Source: Candidatus Accumulibacter iunctus (lineage in GTDB: Bacteria > Pseudomonadota > Gammaproteobacteria > Burkholderiales > Rhodocyclaceae). Taken from it: a stretch of DNA of 62,005 bases. Position 1 is the first letter of the stretch. Every line of letters starts with the position of its first letter. Shown in pieces: positions 7,887 through 16,658 of the stretch. The notes under the pieces are model-generated. The model did not search any database. It had not been told where the DNA came from and worked only from the letters and a program-made list of their open reading frames with translations. The stretch lies in the NCBI GenBank assembly GCA_002345025.1, contig DDUX01000090.1:1-62005 (forward strand), in the 5' to 3' direction. The position numbers and the translations under genes are program-made.

Positions 7887-8660
7887 ATGGCTGACTCGGC
7901 ACGCCGACGCCTTTGGCTGGCGCTGCTGGCTTCGCTGCTGGCGCACGCAGCCCTGCTGGCGCCAGCATATCGTTTGCCGCAGCGGCCGCCGGGGATGGCC
8001 GTGCAGCCGGTCGTGGCCATGATCGCTTACCGGTCGCCGGTGCCGGGCGAGGTCGATGCCGCGACCGCAGCCACCCCGGCGTCGGTGGAGTCCCGCCGGC
8101 GACCAGTGCGCGAACGGCAGACGACGGCCGCTGCGGCATCACCACGCCTGACGACGCCCGCGCGACCGGTCATCGAGCAGTCGGCGGCGCCGCGGTCGGA
8201 CGATTTGCCACCCATGCAACCCCGCCCATCGCGATCGCCGCCCCCCGAGCCTCTGTCGGCGAGTGGAGTGACCGCCTCTGGCGCCACTGCCGTGGCGCAG
8301 GAAGTCCCTGTCGGAGACTCGAGGGCGGGTGCGGCGACGCCGGCTGCAGGAATCAGCGCCGACGATCTGCGGCACTACCGGATCGAACTGGCGATCGCCT
8401 CGCGTCGCTTCAAGCGCTATCCGGCCTTGGCACGCGAGCGTGGCTGGCAGGGGCGGGTCGAGGTGGCCGTCAGTGTCAGCGCCTGGCAGCCACGTCCGCA
8501 GTTCTCGCTCGCTCGCTCGAGCGGCCACGCCGCGCTCGACCGGCAGGCGGTTGCGATGCTCGAGCAGGCTTCGGCAGAAACGGCGCTGCCTGCAGGGCTC
8601 AGGGGGCGCGAGTTTCGCATCCTGCTGCCGGTTGAATTCACGCTCGACGATGCTCGCTGA
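7887..8660 (+). CDS. TonB-like energy transducer
   Basis: A 257-aa protein with TonB architecture: a basic start and one membrane helix (about 9-27), a long Pro/Ala-rich periplasmic linker (about 30-150), and a C-terminal ~95-residue domain with the YPxxARxxGWQG-type motif (RYPALARERGWQGRVEV) typical of TonB_C. It would couple the proton-motive force (through ExbBD, not seen here) to outer-membrane receptors. It stands alone, so it may be an orphan transducer. A 13-codon reading frame at 7853-7894 with a GGGGAG site overlaps its start and could be a leader. The 3' end overlaps the convergent Nudix gene by 23 bp. Confidence 0.85.
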   Translation: MADSARRRLWLALLASLLAHAALLAPAYRLPQRPPGMAVQPVVAMIAYRSPVPGEVDAATAATPASVESRRRPVRERQTTAAAASPRLTTPARPVIEQSAAPRSDDLPPMQPRPSRSPPPEPLSASGVTASGATAVAQEVPVGDSRAGAATPAAGISADDLRHYRIELAIASRRFKRYPALARERGWQGRVEVAVSVSAWQPRPQFSLARSSGHAALDRQAVAMLEQASAETALPAGLRGREFRILLPVEFTLDDAR

Positions 8661-9201
8661 ACTGCCCGGAGCGACGCAGGATGCAGTCCTCGTGCAGCAG
8701 GAACCGGCCCCTTCGGCGATCGGCAAAGTAGGCCTGCAGACACAGGGTGACGCTCTGGAAGGCGAGCGACTGCCACGGCAGGGCTTCTTCGGAAAACAGC
8801 GCGGTTTCGAGGGTTTCGAGGCCGGCGGCGAAGCCGGTGTCGAGCAGGCGGGCGCGGTAGAAGAGGTGCACCTGATTGATGTGCGGCACATTGACGAGCG
8901 AGAACAGTTGCTGGATCTCGACCCGTGCGCAGGCTTCCTCGAGGGTTTCGCGGATCGCCGCCTGGGCTGTGGACTCGCCGTTCTCCATGAAGCCGGCCGG
9001 CAGGGTCCATAGGCCGTAGCGTGGCTCGATCGATCGGCGGCAGAGGAGGATCCGATCGTGCCACTCGGCAATGCAGCCAACCACCAGCTTCGGATTCTGG
9101 TAATGAATCGTTCCGCACTGCGGGCAGACGTGCCGCGGCAGGCTATCGCCGTCTGGGATCGCCAGTTCGACCGTGCCGCCGCATTCACTGCAAAACTTCA
9201 T
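8638..9201 (-). CDS. Nudix hydrolase with N-terminal zinc ribbon
   Basis: A 187-aa Nudix-fold pyrophosphohydrolase. An N-terminal zinc ribbon has two CxxC pairs (FCSECG at 3-7 and CPQCG further on), and a Nudix box follows (GFMENGES through RETLEEA; the late Gly is replaced by Cys). The layout fits zinc-ribbon Nudix proteins that act on NAD(H), ADP-ribose or nucleotide sugars; the substrate cannot be settled. The start is set at 9201, because the frame upstream of MKFCSECGG is low-complexity and the zinc ribbon begins at residue 3. Its stop overlaps the tonB-like gene in convergent orientation. Confidence 0.88.
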   Translation of the reverse strand: MKFCSECGGTVELAIPDGDSLPRHVCPQCGTIHYQNPKLVVGCIAEWHDRILLCRRSIEPRYGLWTLPAGFMENGESTAQAAIRETLEEACARVEIQQLFSLVNVPHINQVHLFYRARLLDTGFAAGLETLETALFSEEALPWQSLAFQSVTLCLQAYFADRRRGRFLLHEDCILRRSGQFSEHRRA

Positions 9202-9440
9202 TCGTCCGTCTGCCTCGGGGGTTCGCTGCCACGCGGCAAGTTTATACGATCTGACCGTAGCATGGCGTACCGGCTCCGTCCGCAAGCGCTGCCGGCGGAG
9301 CCGGGCTGCCGGACAGCACGCCGGGGGCGAATTCGGGGACGATTGGCCGATGCCGATGCGGTGCAATGTGGCTACAATGCGCGACTATGGTCGGGTTCGA
9401 GCAGCCGGACCGTTGGGACGCCGTATCACAGGGGGGGCGC

Positions 9441-10298
9441 ATGTTTCTGATTGTTGGCTATGTGATCATTCTGGCGTCGGCGCTGGGAACCTATGCGGTT
9501 CACGGCAGCCTGGCCGCGTTGTGGGTGCCGCTCGAGTACGTGGCGATCGTCGGCCTGACGATTGGCGGTTTCGTTGCTTCCAACGACCTCAAGATCATCA
9601 AGCTGACCATCGGTGCGCTGCCCGGCATCTTCAAGGGCTCCAAGTTTACCCGGGCGCTCTACATCGACCTGTTGGCGATGCTCTTCGAGGTTCTTGCGAA
9701 GGTACGCAAGGAGGGGCTGATGTCGATCGAGAACGACGTCGAGAACCCGAAAGAGAGCCCGATCTTCAGCAAGTACCCCGCACTGTCGGGTGACCACCAC
9801 GTGATCGAGTTCATCACCGATTATCTGCGGATGATGGTCGGCGGCAACCTCAATGCAATCGAGATCGAGAGCCTGATGGACATCGAAATCGAAACGCATC
9901 ACCACGAGGTGGAAACCCCGGGTCACGTGGTCTCGAAAGTGGGCGATGCCGTGCCCGCCTTCGGTATCGTCGTCGCCGTGATGGGAGTCGTCAACGTCAT
10001 GGGGTCGGTGGGCGAGCCGCCCGCCGTCCTGGGGAAGATGATCGGCGGGGCTCTGGTCGGTACCTTCCTCGGCATCCTCATCGCTTACGGCTTCGTTTCG
10101 CCGGTGGCCAGCCTGTTGGAACAGAAGGCGCAGGAGGGATCGAAGATCTACCAGGTCATCAAGGTCGTCCTGCTGGCGTCGATGTCCGGTTATGCCCCGC
10201 AGGTGGCGGTCGAGTTTGGCCGCAAGGCGCTGGCGGCCGACGTCCGTCCGACCTTCCGCGAGCTGGAAGAGGAACTCAAGAACCGCAAGGGCAAGTAG
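9441..10298 (+). CDS. motA: Flagellar motor stator protein MotA
   Basis: A 285-aa inner-membrane stator subunit that with MotB conducts protons to drive flagellar rotation. Four predicted helices are visible (two near residues 5-50, two near 170-225), with the large cytoplasmic loop between. Conserved features include TGxx-like PGIFKG, the charged loop that contacts FliG, and VGDAVPAFGIVVAVMGVV in helix 3. The start at 9441 follows GGGGGGCGC; an upstream in-frame start adds unconserved residues. motB follows 32 bp later. The 239-bp gap 9202-9440 contains a TACAAT hexamer at 9373-9378 but no convincing -35 or flagellar sigma-28 promoter. Confidence 0.96.
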   Translation: MFLIVGYVIILASALGTYAVHGSLAALWVPLEYVAIVGLTIGGFVASNDLKIIKLTIGALPGIFKGSKFTRALYIDLLAMLFEVLAKVRKEGLMSIENDVENPKESPIFSKYPALSGDHHVIEFITDYLRMMVGGNLNAIEIESLMDIEIETHHHEVETPGHVVSKVGDAVPAFGIVVAVMGVVNVMGSVGEPPAVLGKMIGGALVGTFLGILIAYGFVSPVASLLEQKAQEGSKIYQVIKVVLLASMSGYAPQVAVEFGRKALAADVRPTFRELEEELKNRKGK

Positions 10299-10330
10299 GC
10301 CCTGCGCCGACGACCGACTGGGGATGATGA

Positions 10331-11290
10331 ATGAGTGATGATGTACGCCCGATAGTCGTCAAGCGCGTCAAGAAGGTTGCCGGCGGCCATCATGGCGGTG
10401 CGTGGAAGATCGCCTACGCCGACTTCGTGACAGCGATGATGGCTTTCTTTCTGCTGATGTGGCTGTTGGGATCGACCGCCAGCGGCGACCTCAAGGGCAT
10501 TGCCGATTACTTCCAGAATCCGCTCAAGATTGCCTCGCAGGGGGGGGCGGGAACCGGCGACAGTTCGAGCGTGCTCAAAGGTGGTGGCAAGGACCTGACG
10601 CGCACTGCGGGGCAGGTCAAGGGTGGCGACATCGACGCCAAGAGCAAGACGGTCAACCTGAAGGAGACCAACGCCGAGCAGGCGCGCAGGGAATTCGAGG
10701 AGCGCGAGAAAGCGATGCTCGGTGAGCTGAAGCAGAGCATCGAAAAGCTGATCGAGAGCAATCCGGCACTCAGGCAGTTCAAGAATCAGCTTCTGGTGGA
10801 CGTGACCAGTGAGGGACTGCGAATCCAGATCGTCGATGAGCAGAACCGGCCGATGTTCGACACCAGCAGCGCCGAGCTCAAGCAGCATACGAAGGTGATC
10901 CTGCGTGAGATTGGCAAGGCGCTGAATGAAGTGCCGAACAAGCTGAGTCTTTCCGGTCACACCGATGCGGCGCAGTTTGGTGGTGGCGACAAGGGCTTTT
11001 CGAACTGGGAGCTGTCGGCGAATCGGGCGAACGCCTCACGGCGAGAGCTGATTTCCGGTGGCATGGATGAACACAAGGTCCTGCGCGTCGTCGGCCTGGC
11101 GTCGACGGTCCTGTTCGACCGGAATGATCCGCTGAGTTCGATCAATCGCCGGATCAGCATCGTCGTCCTGAACCGGAAGTCGGAGGAGGCCCTGCTGCAG
11201 GAAGATGGCAAGGTGGATGCCGTCGAAGTCGGTGGGCAAGGCCTTGATCCTGCGGCTGTCGCCGCCGGGCAGGCAGCGCCGGTGAAATGA
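10331..11290 (+). CDS. motB: Flagellar motor stator protein MotB
   Basis: A 319-aa stator partner of MotA. A short cytoplasmic start (residues 1-25) leads into one membrane helix that contains the proton-binding Asp in YADFVTAMMAFF (about 35-45). After a plug and linker comes an OmpA-like peptidoglycan-binding domain (about 150-285) with LSLSGHTDA and NWELSANRANASRREL. The Asp in YADF, with Thr and Ala on its C-terminal side, fits a proton-driven motor. It ends 149 bp before a convergent gene, and I see no clear terminator in that gap. Confidence 0.96.
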   Translation: MSDDVRPIVVKRVKKVAGGHHGGAWKIAYADFVTAMMAFFLLMWLLGSTASGDLKGIADYFQNPLKIASQGGAGTGDSSSVLKGGGKDLTRTAGQVKGGDIDAKSKTVNLKETNAEQARREFEEREKAMLGELKQSIEKLIESNPALRQFKNQLLVDVTSEGLRIQIVDEQNRPMFDTSSAELKQHTKVILREIGKALNEVPNKLSLSGHTDAAQFGGGDKGFSNWELSANRANASRRELISGGMDEHKVLRVVGLASTVLFDRNDPLSSINRRISIVVLNRKSEEALLQEDGKVDAVEVGGQGLDPAAVAAGQAAPVK

Positions 11291-11438
11291 GCCTTGCTGA
11301 GCACGCCGCCGCCAGCGGGCGCAAACCGCCAGGCAGTGACGATCGCCACCGGCCGGTATCCTGCGCGATGCCTGAGCGACTTCCGAGACAACGGACCGGG
11401 CGGCGGAAAGGGCGTCCCGCTGCTGCCGCGCCGGAGGC

Positions 11439-12047
11439 TCAGCCCTGCGGCATGGTGTCGACGAATGCCGGCCGCCGCATCAGCTTCTCATACAGACGGG
11501 CGAGATTGGGGTGCTTCCCCCGCCAGTCGATTTCGGGAAAGCGGAAGACGAGGTAACCGAGGGCGCAGCCGCTGGCGACGTCCGCGAGCGAGAAGTGTGT
11601 GCCCATGCACCAGTTGCTGTCGCCGAGTTCGCTCGACATGTATTCGAGGCTGCTGATGATCTTTGCCAGCTGGCGGGCGATCCATTCCGGGCTCTGCTGG
11701 GTGGCCGGCCGCTTCCGCTCGAGGAAGACGAGCGCTGCGGCGTCACATGCGCCGTCGGCGAGCGCCTCCCAGCGTTTGACTTCGGAACGTTCGCGGTTGG
11801 GAGCGGGCATCAGTTTGTTGTTCGGAGCGACGTTGTCAAGGTACTCGACGATGACGCGCGAATCAAACAGGACGGTGTTGTCGTCGAGGACGAGGACCGG
11901 AATCTTGCCGAGCGGATTGACGTTGGTCACCTGGTTTTCCGGCGTCCACGGCGAGTCGATCTCGAAGTCGTAGTCGATCTTTTTCTCAGCCAGGACGACC
12001 CGCGTCTTGCGGACGTAGGGACTGGTAAGTGATCCGATGAGCTTCAT
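11439..12047 (-). CDS. Glutathione S-transferase family protein
   Basis: A 202-aa GST. An N-terminal thioredoxin fold (residues 1-80) has the beta-class style start KLIGSLTSPYVRKTRVVLAEK, the cis-Pro loop GKIPVL and the glutathione-binding DSRVIVEYL. An all-helical C-terminal domain follows (about 88-200), with the N-capping motif SLADVASG. Ser8/Ser10 near the start are candidate catalytic residues; no Cys is present at that position. The start at 12047 is chosen because MKLIGS begins the domain and an extended -10 promoter lies just upstream. The physiological substrate is unknown. Confidence 0.92.
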   Translation of the reverse strand: MKLIGSLTSPYVRKTRVVLAEKKIDYDFEIDSPWTPENQVTNVNPLGKIPVLVLDDNTVLFDSRVIVEYLDNVAPNNKLMPAPNRERSEVKRWEALADGACDAAALVFLERKRPATQQSPEWIARQLAKIISSLEYMSSELGDSNWCMGTHFSLADVASGCALGYLVFRFPEIDWRGKHPNLARLYEKLMRRPAFVDTMPQG

Positions 12048-12077
12048 CTGGTTCCCGATTGTAAAAATCTGCGCACG

Positions 12078-12087
12078 ATTATAGCAT
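12078..12087 (-). promoter_or_regulatory. Extended -10 promoter for the GST gene
   Basis: Read on the minus strand the sequence is TGCTATAAT, a perfect -10 hexamer with the TGN extension. It predicts a start near 12071, about 24 bases before the GST start codon. The -35 is weak, as is usual for extended -10 promoters. Confidence 0.6.
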
Positions 12088-12172
12088 CGCGCCCGCAACG
12101 TGGTTAGGGCTGGCCGCCCCGGGGCGGGTAGAATACGGGGTTGTGCCATCGACCGTTCAAGGACCACTCTGC

Positions 12173-13540
12173 ATGCTGCCTTCACCGCTCACTTCGCTCT
12201 CACCGCTCGATGGCCGCTACGCCGGCAAGCTGGATCCGCTGCGCCCGCAGTTCTCCGAATGCGGCCTGATCAGGCGTCGCCTGCAGGTTGAAGTCGAGTG
12301 GCTGAAGGCGCTCGCTGCCGACCCGCATCTTGAAGAGATTCCACCCTTCTCGGCTGCTACCCTGTGCCAGCTGGATGCCCTGGTGGCCGATTTTGGCCCT
12401 GCCGAGGCGGCGGAGGTGAAAGAGATCGAGGCGGTGACGAATCATGATGTCAAGGCACTCGAGTACTGGATCAGGAGGCGACTGGCCGGCAATGTCGAGG
12501 TCATGGGCGTCGCCGAGTTCATCCACTTTGCCTGTACATCGGAAGACATCAACAACCTGGCGCATGCGCTGATGCTGCAGGGCGCGCGAGCCGAGACGAT
12601 GCTGCCGATGCTCGACGCGATCATCGAGCGCCTGCGAGACCTCGCGCACGAGCTTGCCGACCTGCCGATGATGTCGCGCACGCACGGCCAGCCGGCGACG
12701 CCGACCACGCTTGGCAAGGAGCTGGCGAATGTCGCCTTTCGCCTGCGGCGGGCGCGCTCGACGATTGCTGGCGTCAGCCTGCTCGGCAAGATCAACGGTG
12801 CCGTTGGCAACTACAACGCTCATCTGGCAGCGTACCCGGGGCATGACTGGGAGAGCTTTGCCCGCCGCTTCGTCGAATCGCTTGGCCTGGAGTTCAATCC
12901 CTACACGATTCAGATCGAGCCGCATGACTCGATGGCGGAGCTCTTCGATGCCTTTGCGCGTGCCAACCTGATCCTCATCGATCTCAACCGCGACCTCTGG
13001 GGCTACATCTCGCTGGGATTCTTCCGGCAGAAGCTGAAGGCGGGGGAGATCGGCTCGTCAACGATGCCGCACAAGGTCAATCCGATCGACTTCGAGAACT
13101 CGGAGGGTAACCTCGGTCTGGCGAACGCCCTCTTGCGCCATCTCGCGGACAAGTTGCCGATCTCGCGCTGGCAGCGTGATCTCAGCGACTCGACCGTTCT
13201 GCGCAACATGGGCGTTGCGCTCGGCTACACGTTGCTCGCCTACGATTCGTTGCTGCGTGGGCTCGGCAAGCTGGAAGCCGACGCCGAGCGCCTGCATGCG
13301 GATCTCGATGCCAATTGGGAGCTCCTGGCCGAACCGGTGCAGACCGTCATGCGGCGCCATGGCGTGGCGAATCCCTACGAGAAGCTGAAGGAGCTGACGC
13401 GCGGGAAGCGCGTTTCGCGCGACGACATGCGCGCCTTCGTCGAATCGCTGAGGCTGCCCGAGGAAGCCACGGCCGAACTGATGAGCATGACGCCGTGGAG
13501 CTACACCGGCCTGGCGGGTTCGCTCGCGAGGAGAATCTGA
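12173..13540 (+). CDS. purB: Adenylosuccinate lyase
   Basis: Fumarase/aspartase-superfamily enzyme that releases fumarate from SAICAR and from adenylosuccinate in purine synthesis. The 455-aa length and alignable N-terminus (LSPLDGRYAGKL) match E. coli PurB. The family signature SSTMPHKVNPIDFENSEG (about residues 295-312) carries the flexible-loop catalytic Ser, and the active-site His regions HFACTSEDINN and SRTHGQPATPTTLGKE are intact. The ATG at 12173 follows an AAGGA site; a GTG 30 bp upstream is less likely. Its stop overlaps the next start (TGATG). Confidence 0.97.
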   Translation: MLPSPLTSLSPLDGRYAGKLDPLRPQFSECGLIRRRLQVEVEWLKALAADPHLEEIPPFSAATLCQLDALVADFGPAEAAEVKEIEAVTNHDVKALEYWIRRRLAGNVEVMGVAEFIHFACTSEDINNLAHALMLQGARAETMLPMLDAIIERLRDLAHELADLPMMSRTHGQPATPTTLGKELANVAFRLRRARSTIAGVSLLGKINGAVGNYNAHLAAYPGHDWESFARRFVESLGLEFNPYTIQIEPHDSMAELFDAFARANLILIDLNRDLWGYISLGFFRQKLKAGEIGSSTMPHKVNPIDFENSEGNLGLANALLRHLADKLPISRWQRDLSDSTVLRNMGVALGYTLLAYDSLLRGLGKLEADAERLHADLDANWELLAEPVQTVMRRHGVANPYEKLKELTRGKRVSRDDMRAFVESLRLPEEATAELMSMTPWSYTGLAGSLARRI

Positions 13541-13869
13541 TGGGGGTTGATCAGCGTTTGCCGGCGGCGACAGACCCGGCCGGCGAGCCGGTGCAGGGAA
13601 TGATCGTCTGCCCGAGTTGCTCGCAGCTGGTGCCGGCCGGCGCGCCGTATTGTCCGTACTGCTGCGGCGAGGACGGCCGGCGTGGCGCGATGATGCGCGG
13701 TGCCATGCTGGGCTGGCTGTTCGGTTTCCTGACCGGCGGGCTGGCAAGCGCTGCCTGGTCCTCCTACGTCGGCCCCGAGCAGACGGCCTGGACACCGGTG
13801 CTGATGACGACCTTCGGCTGTGCCGCGGCGGGCGTCATCATCGGCATGATCGTCAACTGGCGACGGTAA
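13540..13869 (+). CDS. Small zinc-ribbon membrane protein
   Basis: A 109-aa protein of unknown function. A four-cysteine zinc ribbon (CPSC...CPYC, about residues 24-42) follows a short N-terminal segment. Two glycine- and alanine-rich membrane helices follow (about 55-72 and 85-105), the second ending in a basic WRR tail. It overlaps purB by one base (TGATG), so it is translationally coupled. The pattern resembles small zinc-ribbon membrane proteins annotated only as hypothetical. Confidence 0.75.
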   Translation: MGVDQRLPAATDPAGEPVQGMIVCPSCSQLVPAGAPYCPYCCGEDGRRGAMMRGAMLGWLFGFLTGGLASAAWSSYVGPEQTAWTPVLMTTFGCAAAGVIIGMIVNWRR

Positions 13870-13872
13870 GCC

Positions 13873-14193
13873 GTGCCCTCCTTTGCCGAGAATCTGCGCA
13901 GGTTGCCGGGGATATCGCACCTGCAGTCGATCCGCCTGCTGGATGCGGCGGGCGAGGTGGCCGCCAGCATCGAGAACCGGGCGGGAAGCCAGGGTGCGCT
14001 GGCGGTCTACAATCACCTCGCGCAGACCTATGGCGCGATCACTCCCGAGGCAGCGGCCAAGGGCCTCGAATTGTTTGCCGAACACGTCGATGAGGCGCGG
14101 GCCAATCCCGGCAGGCATCCCAACATCGATCGTCTGCTTCTGCTCGTCAGCGAGTGCCGGACACTGCGGGCCAAGCACGTTTTCGCGCTCTGA
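13873..14193 (+). CDS. Conserved small protein, DUF2322-like
   Basis: A 106-aa soluble protein starting at GTG 13873, three bases after the previous gene. The SFAENLRRLPGI start, the IENRAGSQGALAVYNHLA segment and the NPGRHPNIDRLL segment resemble the DUF2322 family of betaproteobacteria; I recall this family from memory and am only moderately sure. No catalytic motif is evident. It ends the purB cluster, 251 bp before the cytochrome c' gene. I see no feature in that gap. Confidence 0.65.
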   Translation: MPSFAENLRRLPGISHLQSIRLLDAAGEVAASIENRAGSQGALAVYNHLAQTYGAITPEAAAKGLELFAEHVDEARANPGRHPNIDRLLLLVSECRTLRAKHVFAL

Positions 14194-14444
14194 AGCACGG
14201 CAGATGGCTGCTCGGGCGGTGCTGGTGACGGCGGTTACAGACTGCCTGCCACGCACTGTGGCACAATCGGCGGCGGCTGGAGACGTCGCTTTGCCGTGGC
14301 GGCTGACTTCTGGCGGTCTCGAGGTGGGCTCGTGGCCCCAACGGTCGCCGGCGGCAGCGTCGCGACCCTCCGCGTCAGCACACGGGATTGACGCTGTCCG
14401 AAGCTTCCCGTGATCTGTCTCATCAACCACAACGGAGAAAAGGA

Positions 14445-14900
14445 ATGAAGAAAGTCGTCGCTGCGCTCCTGCTGAGCACTTGCGCGGGTGCCGTTTTCGC
14501 CCAGCAGGCATTGAAGCCGGAAGAGATGATCAAGTATCGCAAGGCCGGTTACAGCTTCATGGCGTGGAACATGGGCAAGATCAAGGCCAACCTCGAAGGG
14601 AGCTACAACAAGGAACAGGTTGCCGCCGCCGCCACTCTTGTGGCAGCAACCGCCAATTCCGGCATGGGCGCATTGTTCGGTCCGGGGACCGACAAGGACG
14701 TCGGCGGCGAGAAGACGCGGGTCAAGCCCGAGTTCTTCAAGGAGCAGGACAAGGTCAAGGAACTGGCGATGGCCTACATCAAGGAAGCCAACGAGCTGCA
14801 GAAGGTGGCTGCCACTGGCGATGCGGCGGCAGTGAAGGTGCAGTTCGGCAAGACCGGCGAAAGCTGCAAGGCCTGCCACGACAAGTTCCGCAAGGACTGA
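14445..14900 (+). CDS. Cytochrome c'
   Basis: A 151-aa periplasmic class II cytochrome. A Sec signal peptide (about residues 1-20, ending VFA) is followed by a four-helix bundle with the C-terminal heme motif CKACH (about residues 140-144) and the basic DKFRKD end typical of cytochromes c'. Such proteins have a five-coordinate heme and bind NO, so a role in nitrosative stress during denitrification is likely. The start follows GGAGAAAAGGA. The convergent cytochrome b561 on the other strand could be a membrane partner; that is inference. Confidence 0.93.
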   Translation: MKKVVAALLLSTCAGAVFAQQALKPEEMIKYRKAGYSFMAWNMGKIKANLEGSYNKEQVAAAATLVAATANSGMGALFGPGTDKDVGGEKTRVKPEFFKEQDKVKELAMAYIKEANELQKVAATGDAAAVKVQFGKTGESCKACHDKFRKD

Positions 14901-14914
14901 TCCTTGCACGCACG

Positions 14915-14949
14915 CGTCGCTGTCGGTCGACCTGCGGTCGACAGCGACG
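14915..14949. terminator. Hairpin between convergent cytochrome genes
   Basis: CGTCGCTGTCG (14915-14925) and CGACAGCGACG (14939-14949) form a perfect 11-bp stem with a GTCGAC-containing loop. It lies 15 bp after cytochrome c' and about 30 bp from the end of the convergent b561 gene, which suggests a shared bidirectional terminator. No T run is present. Confidence 0.5.
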
Positions 14950-14979
14950 CCGCTCGCTCGTCACAGCCGATCGCCGTGG

Positions 14980-15672
14980 CTACCAGGCGGGGGCGGAGAC
15001 CGGTACTGCCGCTGGTGCTGGCAGCCACGCGCCGCTGCCGGCGTAAACCGCGGCGATGGCAAACGCCAGTGCGACGCTGAAGGCCAGCGGGCCGCCCCCG
15101 GTTGCTGGCGGGCCCTGCTCCGGGTCGACCTCCTTCCAGCCGGTCAGCATTGGCTTGAGCAGATTGTCGCCCTTCGCATGCGCGTAGAAGCCGATCGCCA
15201 GCAGGTGCAGGATGACCAGCAGCAGCAGCAGGTTGACCGACAGCTTGTGCCAGCCGGTGAGGCGCTCGCTGAGCCCGCTGCTGATCAGGGCATGCAACGG
15301 GCCGCGGAAGGCGATGTCGTCGTTGGCAAAGAGACCGCTGCCGACCTGGAAGGCAAGCAGCCCGAGCAGGCCGAAAACCGACAGCGCGCCGAGCGGATTG
15401 TGGCCGAGTCCGCGCCACTGGCCGCGCAGGTATGCCAGGACCGCTGCCGGCGTCGGCAGGAACGTGAGAAAACGGGCATAGGTCGAGCCAATCAGTCCCC
15501 ACAGCAGGCGAAAGCTCAGCAGGCCGAGGATGGCGAGGCCGCAGCGGCCGTGCCAGACCATCGCGTTGCCGCCGATCTTGCCGCTGACGAAGGATGCGAC
15601 GACCAGCAGCACCAGTGACCAGTGGAAGACTCGGGTCGGCAGATCCCATAGCCGGATGCGCTTCTTGTCCAT
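14980..15672 (-). CDS. Cytochrome b561 family membrane protein
   Basis: A 230-aa b-type cytochrome of the bacterial Ni-Fe-hydrogenase/b561 type. The start IRLWDLPTRVFHWSLV carries the first heme His, and further His residues lie in VWHGRCGLAILG, GPLHAL and GWHKLSVN...LHLLAI, with about five helices. It likely passes quinol electrons to a periplasmic cytochrome; the neighbouring cytochrome c' is a candidate. It starts 30 bp after secF on the same strand with AGGAGG, so it may be read through from the sec operon. Confidence 0.88.
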   Translation of the reverse strand: MDKKRIRLWDLPTRVFHWSLVLLVVASFVSGKIGGNAMVWHGRCGLAILGLLSFRLLWGLIGSTYARFLTFLPTPAAVLAYLRGQWRGLGHNPLGALSVFGLLGLLAFQVGSGLFANDDIAFRGPLHALISSGLSERLTGWHKLSVNLLLLLVILHLLAIGFYAHAKGDNLLKPMLTGWKEVDPEQGPPATGGGPLAFSVALAFAIAAVYAGSGAWLPAPAAVPVSAPAW

Positions 15673-15702
15673 GCTGTCCTCCTGCCGTGGCAGATGCTGT
15701 TC

Positions 15703-16647
15703 CTAGACGACCGCGCCTTCGTCGTTGGCACCCTCGATCTGCCGCTTCGGCTTGACGAACTGTTCGCGCGACACCCCCAGCCACATGACCAGCGGGCTGG
15801 CGACGAGCACCGACGAGTAGATGCCGAAGCAGATGCCGATGGTCAGCGCGAGGGAGAAGTAGTAGAGCGTTTCGCCACCGAAGACGAGCATCGACAGGAC
15901 CATCATCTGCGTCGACCCGTGCGTGATGATGGTGCGTGAAATCGTGCTGGTGATCGCGTGGTCGAGCACCTGCGGCGTCGTCAGACCGCGTGTCTTCCTG
16001 AAGGTCTCGCGCACGCGGTCGAAAACCACCACCGACTCGTTGACCGAGTAGCCGAGGACGGCCAGCACTGCGGCCAGGACCGAGAGCGAGAACTCCCACT
16101 GGAAGAAAGCGAAGAAGCCAAGGATGATGATCACATCGTGCAGGTTGGCGATGATCGCGGAGACCGAGAAACGCCACTCGAAGCGGAAGGCGAGATAGAG
16201 CACGATGCCGATGACGACCAGCAGCAGCGCCATCGCACCGTTCTCCGCCAGTTCCTTGCCGACCTGTGGGCCGACGAACTCGACCCGCCGCAGGTTGGCG
16301 CCGGGGGCTTCGGCAGTCAGCGCCTGCATCACCGACTCGCCGATCCTGGTGGTATTCTGTTCTGCCTTGAGTGGCAGGCGAATCAGGACATCACGGCTGG
16401 AGCCGAAGTTCTGTACCGAGAAGTCGTTGTAGCCGGCCTTGCCGAGTGCGTCGCGGATTTTCCCGAGATCGGCTGCCTGCGTGTAGTTGATCTCGATCAG
16501 CGTGCCGCCGGTGAACTCGACCGACAGGTGGAGGCCGCGGCTGAAGAGGAAGAACACCGCCAGCAGGAAGGTGAGCAGGGAAATGGCATTGAACAGCACC
16601 GCATGGCGCATGAACGGGATGTCTTTTCGGATGCGGAAGAATTCCAT
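15703..16647 (-). CDS. secF: Protein translocase subunit SecF
   Basis: A 314-aa inner-membrane protein that with SecD uses the proton-motive force to pull exported proteins through SecYEG. Helix 1 (about 18-36) is followed by a periplasmic domain starting VEFTGGTLIEINY. A block of five helices carries the family motif VLGYSVNESVVVFDRVRE (about residues 195-212). It lies 11 bp after secD on the same strand, and the length is normal for betaproteobacteria. Confidence 0.97.
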   Translation of the reverse strand: MEFFRIRKDIPFMRHAVLFNAISLLTFLLAVFFLFSRGLHLSVEFTGGTLIEINYTQAADLGKIRDALGKAGYNDFSVQNFGSSRDVLIRLPLKAEQNTTRIGESVMQALTAEAPGANLRRVEFVGPQVGKELAENGAMALLLVVIGIVLYLAFRFEWRFSVSAIIANLHDVIIILGFFAFFQWEFSLSVLAAVLAVLGYSVNESVVVFDRVRETFRKTRGLTTPQVLDHAITSTISRTIITHGSTQMMVLSMLVFGGETLYYFSLALTIGICFGIYSSVLVASPLVMWLGVSREQFVKPKRQIEGANDEGAVV

Positions 16648-16658
16648 TTCTCAGCTTC

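Noticed and set aside
7853..7894. 13-codon leader peptide overlapping the tonB-like start
   Set aside because: It has a GGGGAG site, but there is no hairpin or codon pattern to suggest attenuation; it is mentioned in the tonB entry only.
9343..9378. Sigma-70 or sigma-28 promoter for motA
   Set aside because: TACAAT is a fair -10, but TTGGCC is 24 bp away and no sigma-28 pattern is visible.
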